NCBI GenBank assembly: GCA_946411565.1
Contig: CAMKEM010000027.1
Span: 1 to 36,474, forward strand
Source: an uncultured Prevotellaceae bacterium
Lineage (GTDB): Bacteria > Bacteroidota > Bacteroidia > Bacteroidales > Bacteroidaceae
DNA length: 36,474 nucleotides
Reading direction: 5' to 3'
This document shows positions 10,001-16,889 of the stretch, piece after piece. The position numbers and the translations under genes were made by a program. The notes under the pieces are model-generated. The model had not been told where the DNA came from. It made no database searches and worked only from the letters and a program-made list of their open reading frames with translations. The first letter of the stretch is position 1. Every line of letters begins with the position of its first letter.

Positions 10001-11381
10001 TTGTTGCAAAGGTAGATGCAGAGTTGCTTGTTCCAGGTGTAGGAGCATCTGTTGTGCCCCATTCATCTCCGCCATCCTTAGTACGAGCGTAGGACACACG
10101 GCTGATTGCCTCTGGATATGTAATCTCAGCAATCTTGTTAGTACCATCGGAAATGATAATCGTACCACCATCGCAATCGAGCTTATCGTTAATCTGGCGA
10201 TATGCCTCTTGGGTGAACACCTCGAAATGGTCGAAGTTGAGAATTGCAAATCCCTTAGGAGGAAGTGCTCCGTATTTGTCGATAAGACGATGTTTCTTGA
10301 GATTGGTAGCATCATCCGTTACATAGAGTCCGCCAAGAGCCACACCCTTGTCTGTTGGGTTATAAAGCTCTACCCATGAACCGAAGTTAGTAGAAGGATC
10401 ACGATATACATCCACGTTAGCAGCCATTACCTCATTAATAATGACATTCTCGGATGTTGCAACGGCTGGTGCCTCTACTGTAACAGTACAAGCCTTATAT
10501 GCGCCACCAGCATCAATAGCAGTTGCATAGATAGATGCAGTTCCGACACCTACGCCCGTCACGTTACCATAATTATCCACGGTAGCAACGTTAGTATTGC
10601 TTGATGACCATTTTACATTAGGATAAGTGGCATCTTCTGGGGTAACTGAGAATGAAAGGCTCTTTGTTTCCATAGGAATCAAAGACAAAGAAGACGGAGT
10701 AATCGCGATATTAGAAACCTTAACCACCTCGCCCCAGTACTCTAACTTCCAGTCGTCAATACAGGTCCAGTCTTCTGTAGCCTGCAGATTCTTACGTATT
10801 CCGATCGTCAGCGTACCGTCTTCGCCAACCTCACAATCCAATGTGTTTTTGTAATATCCAGCCTCAAACCAAGCTGCGGCAGCCTCCATATCGTCAGGAA
10901 TATAGAACTGGTATGATACCCATCCACCGCCATAATCCGTTCTCTTTCCTACACCTGCAACCCTACCACCGTATGGATTCTTCGTCAAACCAGCACATGC
11001 AGGCACGATAGGCACATTATAGGAACCGACCTCAGATGAGGCATACAATTGTGCATACTGATTGTCAGAATATTTACCTGAAGCGTACAGCGTATAGTCC
11101 TGCTGAGCTGTACCCATACGATAGAAAGCCTTGAGGCTAACGCGATACTTACCAGCCTTCAAGCCTGTAATGGTCTGATAAGTATCATATTTCTTATTGA
11201 AATGCTCAGCGTTCTCCATAGGATTAGCGCCACTGAGCCGAGTCCCCTCCCAATAAGAGTAGTTGTTATTGGCATAAGTTGGATTCTTGACATACTTCTC
11301 GGTAATGTCAATCCATTGTTGCTGTGCTTTAGCGACCATAGTAAAGCCAAGCACAAAAAATGCAAGTAGAATTCGCTTCAT
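7020..11381 (-). CDS. Large secreted CotH-kinase/lamin-tail multidomain protein
   Basis: 1453 residues. Signal peptide (MKRILLAFFVLGFTMVAKAQ); an N-terminal beta-rich, possibly carbohydrate-binding region (about 20-215); a Big_2 Ig-like domain (about 220-303, SSNTNVATVDNYGNVTGVG); a lamin-tail domain (about 312-450, IINEVMAANVDVYRD); a chitobiase-like beta-sandwich (about 470-545, LRYTVDGSAPT); a CotH kinase domain (about 550-900, with LNMREPNNKHYGY and the metal/ATP motif FRFVLFDLDFAQN near 820); and a second lamin-tail domain (about 1255-1390). The C-terminus YTLNGVFVG...LPRGIYIEV resembles a type IX secretion sorting tail. CotH domains are protein kinases in spore-coat proteins; the role of the Bacteroidetes secreted forms is unknown. 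It has its own promoter and a leader of about 100 nt. Confidence 0.88.
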   Translation of the reverse strand: MKRILLAFFVLGFTMVAKAQQQWIDITEKYVKNPTYANNNYSYWEGTRLSGANPMENAEHFNKKYDTYQTITGLKAGKYRVSLKAFYRMGTAQQDYTLYASGKYSDNQYAQLYASSEVGSYNVPIVPACAGLTKNPYGGRVAGVGKRTDYGGGWVSYQFYIPDDMEAAAAWFEAGYYKNTLDCEVGEDGTLTIGIRKNLQATEDWTCIDDWKLEYWGEVVKVSNIAITPSSLSLIPMETKSLSFSVTPEDATYPNVKWSSSNTNVATVDNYGNVTGVGVGTASIYATAIDAGGAYKACTVTVEAPAVATSENVIINEVMAANVDVYRDPSTNFGSWVELYNPTDKGVALGGLYVTDDATNLKKHRLIDKYGALPPKGFAILNFDHFEVFTQEAYRQINDKLDCDGGTIIISDGTNKIAEITYPEAISRVSYARTKDGGDEWGTTDAPTPGTSNSASTFATKQLKAPVVDVPAKLFTSAFSINVTIPEGATLRYTVDGSAPTLTNGLTSTTGTFPISSSISYRFRLFQDGMLASPVVTRTYIKDNGNEPFPIISIVTDLNNLFGDEIGLFSYSDYGRPGNGQNTKYNGNMDWDRPVNFEYITTNNECVISQECDYSACGGWSRAWSPHSFKLKAGKAYELNNTFNYQFFGSEKDNPAVENGKGYLKHKTLQIRNGGNDTNARIKDAAMQQIIASSGLYVEHQAWQPVHVYINGMSYAVLNMREPNNKHYGYANYGVDTDQMDQFEICPDSGYIQKEGTKDAFRQWYKLSKTAATEESYNEICKLVDIDEYVNYMATELYLGSDDWPHNNVKAFRDQNDGKFRFVLFDLDFAQNRSTPLTDFFNEQYYKFNALMGFDYSKNKKLDGTTHTMEIEFVTIFKNMLANDTFRKKFIDAYCLVAGSVFEPNRVKDIVNAMSDYLGQGGYVYPSGSASEVINGLSARQTQLINHLKNCSDMKLGNTTAQTVTLSSTVDGASILVNGMEVPTGKFSGRLFSPITLKATAPAGYRFLGWKSAAGSAKGTTIFDDATTWDYYDKGALSGDSWKSAKTVESWKSGKGPIGYGKEEAATKTTANLPTYYFHKTFTLSEYSSTDTYTLNYIVDDGMIVYVNGKEVGRYNMPSDNVGYNTLASTFANGNPDAGGMQIPASFLKKGENVIAVEVHNNNTTSTDILWSAMLVRNVESDVQYISKNTEFEMPSTGNMKLTAVWEKADDDKLSEYAVAPIKINEVSAGNDMLVNDLFKKDDWVELYNTTDFDLNVNGLNISDNADKPTKYQIEAPSREAAIIPAHGHLIVWCSKREAQSQIHANFKLANDEGNLVLISASDEFITNNAAYFEAHPQMKEFTDTLYYGAMAYDQTVGRYPDGGNSYYLFNHQTIAYANSIQPSDVFVGKDKLSVEAEFETTGIVEVLASNTVQSAVTSYYTLNGVFVGRNLKALPRGIYIEVSGAGKRKIMK

Positions 11382-11496
11382 ATAGTAATTTTAGGTTTAT
11401 AGTATTTTTGTTATCTGAGTGCGATTATTGTTCGCATGAAGAAGGACAGCACAAGTCAGCCCACAAGGCTGGCGCACGTTTCTAATCTTCAATGTG

Positions 11497-11526
11497 CAAA
11501 GTTAGTAATTTTTTTTGAATCTGCAA
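11497..11526 (-). promoter_or_regulatory. Promoter for the CotH-kinase protein gene
   Basis: Minus strand TAACTTTG (11497-11504) fits TAnnTTTG, with a TTG-containing -33 element near 11524-11526, 19 nt away. The predicted leader is about 110 nt. Confidence 0.55.
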
Positions 11527-11609
11527 GAGTAAAGCCAGAAAAAAAAGAGGTAAATGCCCAAAGTGCAAAAACTCTGGGTATTAGAGTGATAATTTCATAA
11601 CAACCACAT

Positions 11610-11849
11610 GTTAAATAACGTTAGTTCGACGAAATCGAAATAAACGCATCTCCGATGCTTAACTGACAATAATTATTCGCTAAGGCTCATCAAGCTAAAG
11701 CAAGTTCCCAATCTTACCAATCTTCAACCAATAAAAAAGAGATAAAATTGAAAATTATTGGACTAAAATTGTGAAGATTGGTAATTATTGTCAGTTAAAA
11801 ACAGCTTGCTGTTTGCCATATAGCCAATTCGTCGAATTCACGTTAAATA
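11610..11849. mobile_element. MITE-like foldback element without a transposase
   Basis: GTTAAATA occurs as a direct repeat at 11610-11617 and 11842-11849, as a target duplication would. Inside it are inverted ends around TTCGACGAA (11625-11633) and TTCGTCGAA (11828-11836). Further in, a perfect 17-bp inverted pair lies at 11659-11675 and 11782-11798 (TTAACTGACAATAATTA) and a 13-bp pair at 11714-11726 and 11772-11784. There is no open frame of note. A non-autonomous transposable element is the best reading; an element-type regulatory foldback is the alternative. Confidence 0.6.
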
Positions 11850-11926
11850 GAATCTTGCAATCTTTCATTCTTTCATACTTTCACATTATAAACATAATAC
11901 CCTAATACCTCTACCCTACTTAGCAT

Positions 11927-12055
11927 CTAAGTCCGTTATACCTCCGCTGTAAAACCGTTGTAAATCCGTTCCAGATCCCATCCCAGCAATGGGAGTTAAA
12001 TAAGAACTACATAAGAGTCACATAAGAACTACATAAGAGTTACACAAAAGGGGAA
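11927..12055. repeat. CGGACTT-word repeat, minus orientation
   Basis: Words such as AAGTCCGTTATACCTCCG, AAATCCGTTCCAGATCC, and then tandem AAGAACTACATAAGAGT units. It is related to blocks at 56-150, 12240-12318 and 31648-31785. Confidence 0.6.
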
Positions 12056-12181
12056 CTTGCCAAATCCATGAACTATGCTAACAAATGGAATATCCGAATA
12101 GATAGAAATTCTTTCATGTTACAGCATAATTGTGTAATCAAAAAATTTTCTGTTACTTTTCTACGTTTTTTCTTCAAAAGA

Positions 12182-12213
12182 TTTGTACAAGTAAGATTAA
12201 TTGCCTAAATTTG
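12182..12213 (+). promoter_or_regulatory. Consensus Bacteroidetes promoter
   Basis: TTTG (12182-12185) is followed 20 nt later by TAAATTTG (12206-12213). This is an excellent match and is placed about 145 nt before the DUF4303-like gene; the leader would contain the repeat at 12240-12318. Confidence 0.7.
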
Positions 12214-12239
12214 CACTCAGAAACCGATGCCCACAAGCC

Positions 12240-12318
12240 CCTACCCTCCTAAGCATTCAAGTCCGTTCCACCTCCGTTACAAAACCGCTTCCAAGTCCGT
12301 TCTCAGAATTGGGAGGAA
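12240..12318. repeat. CGGACTT-word repeat in a 5' leader
   Basis: It contains AAGTCCGTTCCACCTCCG and AAGTCCGTTCTCAGAATTGGG, closely like the block at 11.95 kb. It lies inside the predicted untranslated leader of the next gene. Confidence 0.55.
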
Positions 12319-12355
12319 TAAACAGCAAGAATATTAACTCTAAAACAACAAAAAT

Positions 12356-12979
12356 ATGGGATTATTTGATGCTTTCAAGAAAAAAACGCCGTTTGAACCC
12401 AAGAGTTTCTTTGCCGACATTGAGAAGAAGGTTTATGTTGCAATGAAAAAAGACATAGAATCTATTTTGAAGATGATTGGGCAAGAAAAATTGTATGCTA
12501 TGGCATTGGTGACAGACGAGGATTGTGTTTCCCTGTATTTCGCAGCAAATACGCTTGAGAAAGCAAGGGAGAAAGATCTGAAATATGCGGAAATGATGAA
12601 AGCACGTCTGAAAGAAGAAGAGATCAAAGCAGTTAAAGACGGTACAAAGAGTTTCGTGAAATGGGTTCCTGATGAATGGGCATATTCCATAGGGAAAAAC
12701 AGTCCGTTTACCGAAATCAGCAAAATGTTGCTGAAACAGGATGAGCGTAATGCTGAAGAATATGCCAAGAGTAAACCAACGTTCTTTGAATGCCTTACTA
12801 CTGCTATGAAAAAAATTGCCGAAGAAAATCAAAAACGCGAAGAATTTAGCAACATAACATATTTTATTACGCTATGTGATGGTAACGGAATTGAAGAAAT
12901 TAAAGATTTTTCAGCAAAACAAATAAACTCACAAGAAGTGTACGAAAGCTTTATGAAACGGAAAGAGAACAAACTCTAA
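12356..12979 (+). CDS. DUF4303-like cytoplasmic protein
   Basis: 207 residues, Lys/Glu-rich, with no signal peptide or membrane segment. The pattern of a central strand (KLYAMALVTDEDCVSLYFAANT), a KWVPDEWAYS motif and a C-terminal ITYFITLCDGNGIEEIKDFSA strand resembles DUF4303, a family of unknown function. I recall this family only from memory, so the match is tentative. It is a single gene with its own strong promoter, isolated between repeats and a regulator gene. An immunity-protein role is possible by analogy with other small orphan cytoplasmic families, but no toxin gene is next to it. Confidence 0.7.
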   Translation: MGLFDAFKKKTPFEPKSFFADIEKKVYVAMKKDIESILKMIGQEKLYAMALVTDEDCVSLYFAANTLEKAREKDLKYAEMMKARLKEEEIKAVKDGTKSFVKWVPDEWAYSIGKNSPFTEISKMLLKQDERNAEEYAKSKPTFFECLTTAMKKIAEENQKREEFSNITYFITLCDGNGIEEIKDFSAKQINSQEVYESFMKRKENKL

Positions 12980-13101
12980 CCTTGACCTAATTGAATTAGT
13001 ATCACACAATGTGTGTACGAAAAAACTCAGGAAATAATATAAGATAGCATAATAAAATAGTTTATGTATTCCATTTATGATGTTTTCTGAAAAAAAATGA
13101 A

Positions 13102-13109
13102 TAATTTTG
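13102..13109 (+). promoter_or_regulatory. Promoter -7 element for the TPR/AraC regulator
   Basis: TAATTTTG fits TAnnTTTG and lies 32 nt before the ATG at 13142, giving a very short leader. The -33 element is poor. Confidence 0.5.
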
Positions 13110-13141
13110 TACACAAAATAAATGGATATATATAGAGCGAC

Positions 13142-14671
13142 ATGAAGGTAATGTTTCTTTCACTACTATTCTCGGTGCCTACAACACATACCGACAATGT
13201 AATGCAACTCTACGAGGCCAGCACAAAGTATTACGAAAGTCAGAAATACGATAGTGCAGTAATCGTGGGCGAACAGGCATTACCCCTACTTCAACAAAAA
13301 GGACTGAAGGCTGAAGAGGCAGAAGAACTGAGTATTCTGTCTGTTTGCTGTATGAGGCAATCCGACTACGATAAGGCTCTGCGATATGCCAAGGCGTGCA
13401 ATGAACTCGAACGCAAGAACGGTGATGCCGAGCGTATCAGTTCGTCGCTCAACACCATCGGCAGCATCTATTTGGCAGCAAAGCAGCCAAAAGAAGGACT
13501 GAAATATCTGCAACAGGCTTTGCAATATGCCGAGCAGACAGGTATCAATTCTCGCATCGCCCTAACCTGTGGTTCTCTATCAGAAACGGAGTTGGCACTT
13601 AATCATCCCAACGAGGCTTTACGCTATATTGACAGGGCTATCGAACTGGAACGCAAGGAAGGACGCGAGGCCAAGCTACGCATACGTCTAGCACAGAAAG
13701 CTGCCATCCTTGCAGGCATAGGCAGAAGACAGGAGGCTGTGGAGACATTCGACAGCATCATTCCCTACTTCCGCAAAACAGGCAACCACCAGTCTTTGGC
13801 TATCTCGCTGAACAAGGCAGGACAAGCCCTGCTCGATATGAGTAACGTCAAAGGCATAAGCACTAAGGAAAAAGAGAATAAGGAACGACGAGCAACCGAG
13901 TATTTCCGCGAGTCTGCAAAGCTATGCAGGAACATGGCAAACCCTTATAATGAGATGCAGGCACGTCGTGGACTCTATCAGGCACTTTGGACGCTCAATC
14001 CCGATAGTGCCCGTATAGAATTGGAGGCTTTCAATCTGCTTAAAGACTCTCTCTATAATAATGCTTCGGCTGAGACATTGGCACGATATAATGCAGAATT
14101 CGGTGTTGACGAGCTACAGGAAGAAAACACGTCTATGCGTCGCTCTCGCTTATTTATAGTTGTTGTTGGTGCTATACTACTCTTGGTAGCGATAGTTTTG
14201 GTGATACGCCAACGCAAACTTACAGCCCTGCAACGCAAACGACTGGGCGAGGTTAGTATGACGCTAGACGAGTTGCGACAGCGTTATGAGAATCTGACCG
14301 CTACAGACGATAACGGACAGTCTCAAGACATACTATCTGAACAGGACAAGGATTTCCTGACAAAGACGATGAGTACCATAACCGAGCAGTTGGAGGAAAA
14401 CCGTGTGAACGTGGACGAACTTGCTTCGGCTCTTGCTATGAGTACCTCGCAGTTCCGTCGCCGACTAACAGCCTTGACAGGCGAGACTCCACAGAGTTAC
14501 ATCACCAATATTCGTATGCAGAAAGCTCGTCATTTGCTCGACACACATCAGGAGCTTACGGTATTAGAGGTGGCTCTGCAATGCGGTTACGATGATCAGT
14601 CAAGCTTCACTCGTGCCTTTAAGCGTTTCTTTGGAATAACTCCAAGCGAGTATCAGCAAAGAAGCAACTAA
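13142..14671 (+). CDS. TPR/membrane/AraC-type one-piece regulator
   Basis: 509 residues. A short hydrophobic N-terminus precedes an all-helical region of TPR repeats (about 20-310, e.g. NTIGSIYLAAKQPKEGLKYL). One transmembrane helix (RLFIVVVGAILLLVAIVLVI, about 336-356) is followed by a coiled-coil linker and a C-terminal AraC/XylS double helix-turn-helix (about 405-508: VDELASALAMSTSQFRRRL, then LEVALQCGYDDQSSFTRAF and KRFFGITPSEYQ). The order suggests a periplasmic TPR sensor passing a signal across the membrane to a cytoplasmic DNA-binding domain, as in other Bacteroidetes membrane regulators. The ligand or partner is unknown. Likely targets are the small genes just downstream, whose promoter region carries a tandem 16-nt palindromic motif. 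Confidence 0.85.
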   Translation: MKVMFLSLLFSVPTTHTDNVMQLYEASTKYYESQKYDSAVIVGEQALPLLQQKGLKAEEAEELSILSVCCMRQSDYDKALRYAKACNELERKNGDAERISSSLNTIGSIYLAAKQPKEGLKYLQQALQYAEQTGINSRIALTCGSLSETELALNHPNEALRYIDRAIELERKEGREAKLRIRLAQKAAILAGIGRRQEAVETFDSIIPYFRKTGNHQSLAISLNKAGQALLDMSNVKGISTKEKENKERRATEYFRESAKLCRNMANPYNEMQARRGLYQALWTLNPDSARIELEAFNLLKDSLYNNASAETLARYNAEFGVDELQEENTSMRRSRLFIVVVGAILLLVAIVLVIRQRKLTALQRKRLGEVSMTLDELRQRYENLTATDDNGQSQDILSEQDKDFLTKTMSTITEQLEENRVNVDELASALAMSTSQFRRRLTALTGETPQSYITNIRMQKARHLLDTHQELTVLEVALQCGYDDQSSFTRAFKRFFGITPSEYQQRSN

Positions 14672-14738
14672 ACTATAATTTATTACCATGTAACATCGAC
14701 TTTCGATTATATATCATTTTTAAGAAAAAACGACCTAA

Positions 14739-14793
14739 AAAGGCGTTGTGGCAGATTCTGCACAAGTTTTGGCAGATTCTGCACAACGCCTTT
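14739..14793. promoter_or_regulatory. Tandem GGCAGATTCTGCACAA motif within a palindrome
   Basis: GGCAGATTCTGCACAA occurs twice (14750-14765 and 14771-14786), each with an internal dyad GCAGA-T-TCTGC. The pair is framed by AAAGGCGTTGTG (14739-14750) and its exact inverse CACAACGCCTTT (14782-14793). It lies 68 nt after the regulator stop codon and 15 nt before the -7 box of the next transcript. It may be an operator for a dimeric regulator, a transcript-end hairpin, or both. Confidence 0.6.
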
Positions 14794-14807
14794 AGTGTTT
14801 TCTGTTG

Positions 14808-14815
14808 TACCTTTG
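14808..14815 (+). promoter_or_regulatory. Promoter -7 element for the small-gene pair
   Basis: TACCTTTG fits TAnnTTTG, 67 nt before the ATG at 14882. No clear -33 element is present; the tandem motif at 14739-14793 occupies that position, which suggests activator-dependent expression. Confidence 0.5.
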
Positions 14816-14881
14816 CACTCGGAAATCAGAGACGTGCGAGGATGCTTCGCACGTTGTCACTCAGAAATAAAGAAAAAGAAT

Positions 14882-15037
14882 ATGAAACCTAACGACCACA
14901 TGAACGCCATCATACACCGCGAGGCACAGCGATACACAGAGGAACAGATGCGAATACTACTCTGTATGCGCGATATGGTGAAAGAAGAAGTGAAGAAAGA
15001 GGTCGCAAGGCAAATCAAGATGATTAACAAACAATAA
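14882..15037 (+). CDS. Small charged helical protein (51 aa), unknown
   Basis: A 51-residue helical peptide rich in Glu, Lys and Met (HREAQRYTEEQMRILLCMRD...). It has no signal or membrane segment. I chose the ATG at 14882 because the frame upstream of it would include the promoter. It lies 27 nt before the next gene's start, so the two are likely co-transcribed. No family is recognised. Confidence 0.55.
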   Translation: MKPNDHMNAIIHREAQRYTEEQMRILLCMRDMVKEEVKKEVARQIKMINKQ

Positions 15038-15064
15038 TATTCACTATTTTAAAAAATCACATTT

Positions 15065-15721
15065 ATGAAACATTCAATCAAAATCACTCTTATGGCTGTT
15101 CTTGCCATGTTCACTTTCAACACAGTTGCTAACGCACAGTTCGGATTGTTGAAGAATGCTGTAAAGGAAGCTGTTCCTGCAAAAAAGAAGACGGTACAGG
15201 TTATAGCATACGATGAAAACTACGCATTGAAGAAGAATGAGACTATGCTCACATTCAAAATGCCAGGAACAGACAAGAAAGTAATGGCTATCGTACCAGC
15301 AAGCTATACCGTAAAATCATACGAGGCATTTGAAGGTCAGGCATGGGAAGACAAGAAATTCATGGCTCGCGTCAAGGCTGCCATTGAGAAGAAATACCCT
15401 ACCCCTGATAATGCAAGAAAGGGACAGTTGAAGGCTAAGTTGGCAGAGATAGGAACAAGAGACGATGCTTGGCAATATACTCGCAATAGCCTTGGCAGAA
15501 TATTGGACCGTTACTTCCGCGTCTATGCAGTTTATGAGTTTGAGGACGGCGAGGTATATCTTACTGAGTTCTATGCTGTACAGAACTACAATGGTTCTGG
15601 CTACGACGACAAGATCGTGGTAAACTACTCTTCTCGCTATGGTGATGTAAAGTATTCTATCGAAAAGTGGGAAGCTAAGACAGATATCTTCACCTCAAAG
15701 ATAAACGGAGGAAATAAGTAA
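15065..15721 (+). CDS. Secreted protein of unknown function
   Basis: 218 residues with a clear signal peptide (MKHSIKITLMAVLAMFTFNTVANAQ) and no lipobox. The mature part is a small soluble alpha/beta protein with Tyr-rich beta-strands near the C-terminus (YRVYAVYEFEDGEVYLTEFYAVQNY-like; conserved aromatic strands) and Lys-rich helices. I recognise no family. It follows the 51-residue gene in the same transcript, and a strong bidirectional terminator lies 5 nt after the stop codon. It is plausibly controlled by the TPR/AraC regulator just upstream (inference from position only). Confidence 0.8.
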   Translation: MKHSIKITLMAVLAMFTFNTVANAQFGLLKNAVKEAVPAKKKTVQVIAYDENYALKKNETMLTFKMPGTDKKVMAIVPASYTVKSYEAFEGQAWEDKKFMARVKAAIEKKYPTPDNARKGQLKAKLAEIGTRDDAWQYTRNSLGRILDRYFRVYAVYEFEDGEVYLTEFYAVQNYNGSGYDDKIVVNYSSRYGDVKYSIEKWEAKTDIFTSKINGGNK

Positions 15722-15726
15722 TAACG

Positions 15727-15769
15727 AAAAAAGAGTGTTGAGCAACATACAAACCCAACACTCTTTTTT
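15727..15769. terminator. Bidirectional intrinsic terminator
   Basis: The AAAAAAGAGTGTTG / CAACACTCTTTTTT stem is a perfect 14-bp inverted pair with U-runs on both strands. It separates the plus-strand secreted protein gene from the minus-strand folD. Confidence 0.85.
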
Positions 15770-15780
15770 ATTTGGTTATC

Positions 15781-15881
15781 TGGTTTAAGGTTTTCAGGTC
15801 GGACTTGCTTTAGCTTGGTGAGCCTGTAAACAACGCTTATCAACGATGCAGACCTATAACCTTATAACCTCGAACCTATAA
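15781..15881. repeat. AT-rich word repeat after folD
   Basis: CCTATAACCTTATAACCTCGAACCTATAA-type words run up to the folD stop codon (15882). It is another spacer made of low-complexity repeats rather than unique sequence. Confidence 0.45.
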
Positions 15882-16760
15882 TCAATTATAATACTCCCTC
15901 TTGCCTGCAGCAAGAGTATTCTTCATAAGTGAGCAGATGGTCATAGGACCTACGCCACCAGGAACAGGAGTGATGAATGAGCACTTAGGTGCAACCTCAT
16001 CGAACTTCACGTCACCATTGAGGCGGAAACCGCTCTTGCGTGTAGCATCAGGCACACGTGTTGTACCAACGTCAACTATAACAGCACCTTCCTTAACCAT
16101 ATCAGCAGTAACGAAGTCTGGCTGTCCGATAGCTGCGATAATGATATCAGCCTCACGACACTCCTTCTTGAGATCCTTAGAGTGAGAGTGACAAACGGTT
16201 ACGGTAGCGTCACCATACTGCTTCTGCACCATGAGCTGTGACATTGGCTTGCCCACGATGTTAGAGCGACCGAGCACAACACACTTCTTGCCTGATGTCT
16301 CGATGCCGTAACGCTTGAGAAGTGTCACGATGCCAAGAGGTGTGGCAGAGATGAAGCAAGGAAGTCCGATTGCCATACGACCAACATTGATTGGGTGGAA
16401 ACCGTCAACATCCTTACGGTAGTCGATAGCCTCAATGATCTTCTGCTCATTGATATGCTTTGGCAAAGGAAGCTGTACGATGAAGCCGTCAACATCAGGA
16501 TCGTTGTTGAGCTTGTCAACACACTGAAGGAGTTCTTCCTCAGTGATGTTGTCCTCATAGCGAATCAATGTTGACTTGAATCCACAAGCCTCGCACGCGA
16601 GAACCTTATTCTTAACGTAAGTCTCAGAGCCACCATCGTGACCAACGAGAACAGCAGCGAGATGTGGCTGCTTACCACCACCTGCAACAATCTGCTTTAC
16701 TTCTTCTGCAATCTCAGCCTTGATAGCTGCTGCGGTTGCTTTTCCGTCGATTAATGTCAT
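15882..16760 (-). CDS. folD: Bifunctional methylenetetrahydrofolate dehydrogenase/cyclohydrolase
   Basis: 292 residues, standard length. It interconverts 5,10-methylene-THF, 5,10-methenyl-THF and 10-formyl-THF using NADP in the cytoplasm. Visible signatures: [28 protein letters not shown], the Rossmann motif [16 protein letters not shown], and the C-terminal [18 protein letters not shown]. The catalytic Lys lies in the [12 protein letters not shown] segment. It is downstream of ffh in the same direction, with a repeat-filled 129-nt gap. Confidence 0.97.
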   Translation of the reverse strand: MTLIDGKATAAAIKAEIAEEVKQIVAGGGKQPHLAAVLVGHDGGSETYVKNKVLACEACGFKSTLIRYEDNITEEELLQCVDKLNNDPDVDGFIVQLPLPKHINEQKIIEAIDYRKDVDGFHPINVGRMAIGLPCFISATPLGIVTLLKRYGIETSGKKCVVLGRSNIVGKPMSQLMVQKQYGDATVTVCHSHSKDLKKECREADIIIAAIGQPDFVTADMVKEGAVIVDVGTTRVPDATRKSGFRLNGDVKFDEVAPKCSFITPVPGGVGPMTICSLMKNTLAAGKREYYN

Positions 16761-16764
16761 GTTT

Positions 16765-16889
16765 ATTTACTATTTAACTATTTACAATGTACAATTTATT
16801 TACTATTTGAATTGATGTACTATTTATTCCAATCTATGACGGAATGCGTGAAATAGTAAATAGTAAATCGTCAAATAGTAAATAAAAAA
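16765..16889. repeat. TATTTACTATTT-word foldback between ffh and folD
   Basis: Words such as TTTACTATTTAACTATTTAC on one side face GTAAATAGTAAAT and AAATAGTAAATAAA on the other, forming a loose foldback. The unit fills the gap from the ffh stop codon (16890) to just before the folD start (16760). Confidence 0.6.

Larger units (their letters stand above)
11382..12355. other. Long intergenic region of repeats and a foldback element
   Basis: It holds the CotH gene promoter (11.5 kb), a foldback element (11610-11849), word-like repeats of the CGGACTT/AAGTCCG family at about 11927-12055 and 12240-12318, and the promoter of the next gene (12182-12213). No protein-coding gene is seen. Confidence 0.7.

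Noticed and set aside
12362..12832. 156-codon minus-strand open frame
   Set aside because: Phe/His-rich antisense shadow of the DUF4303-like gene, which has a promoter and normal composition.
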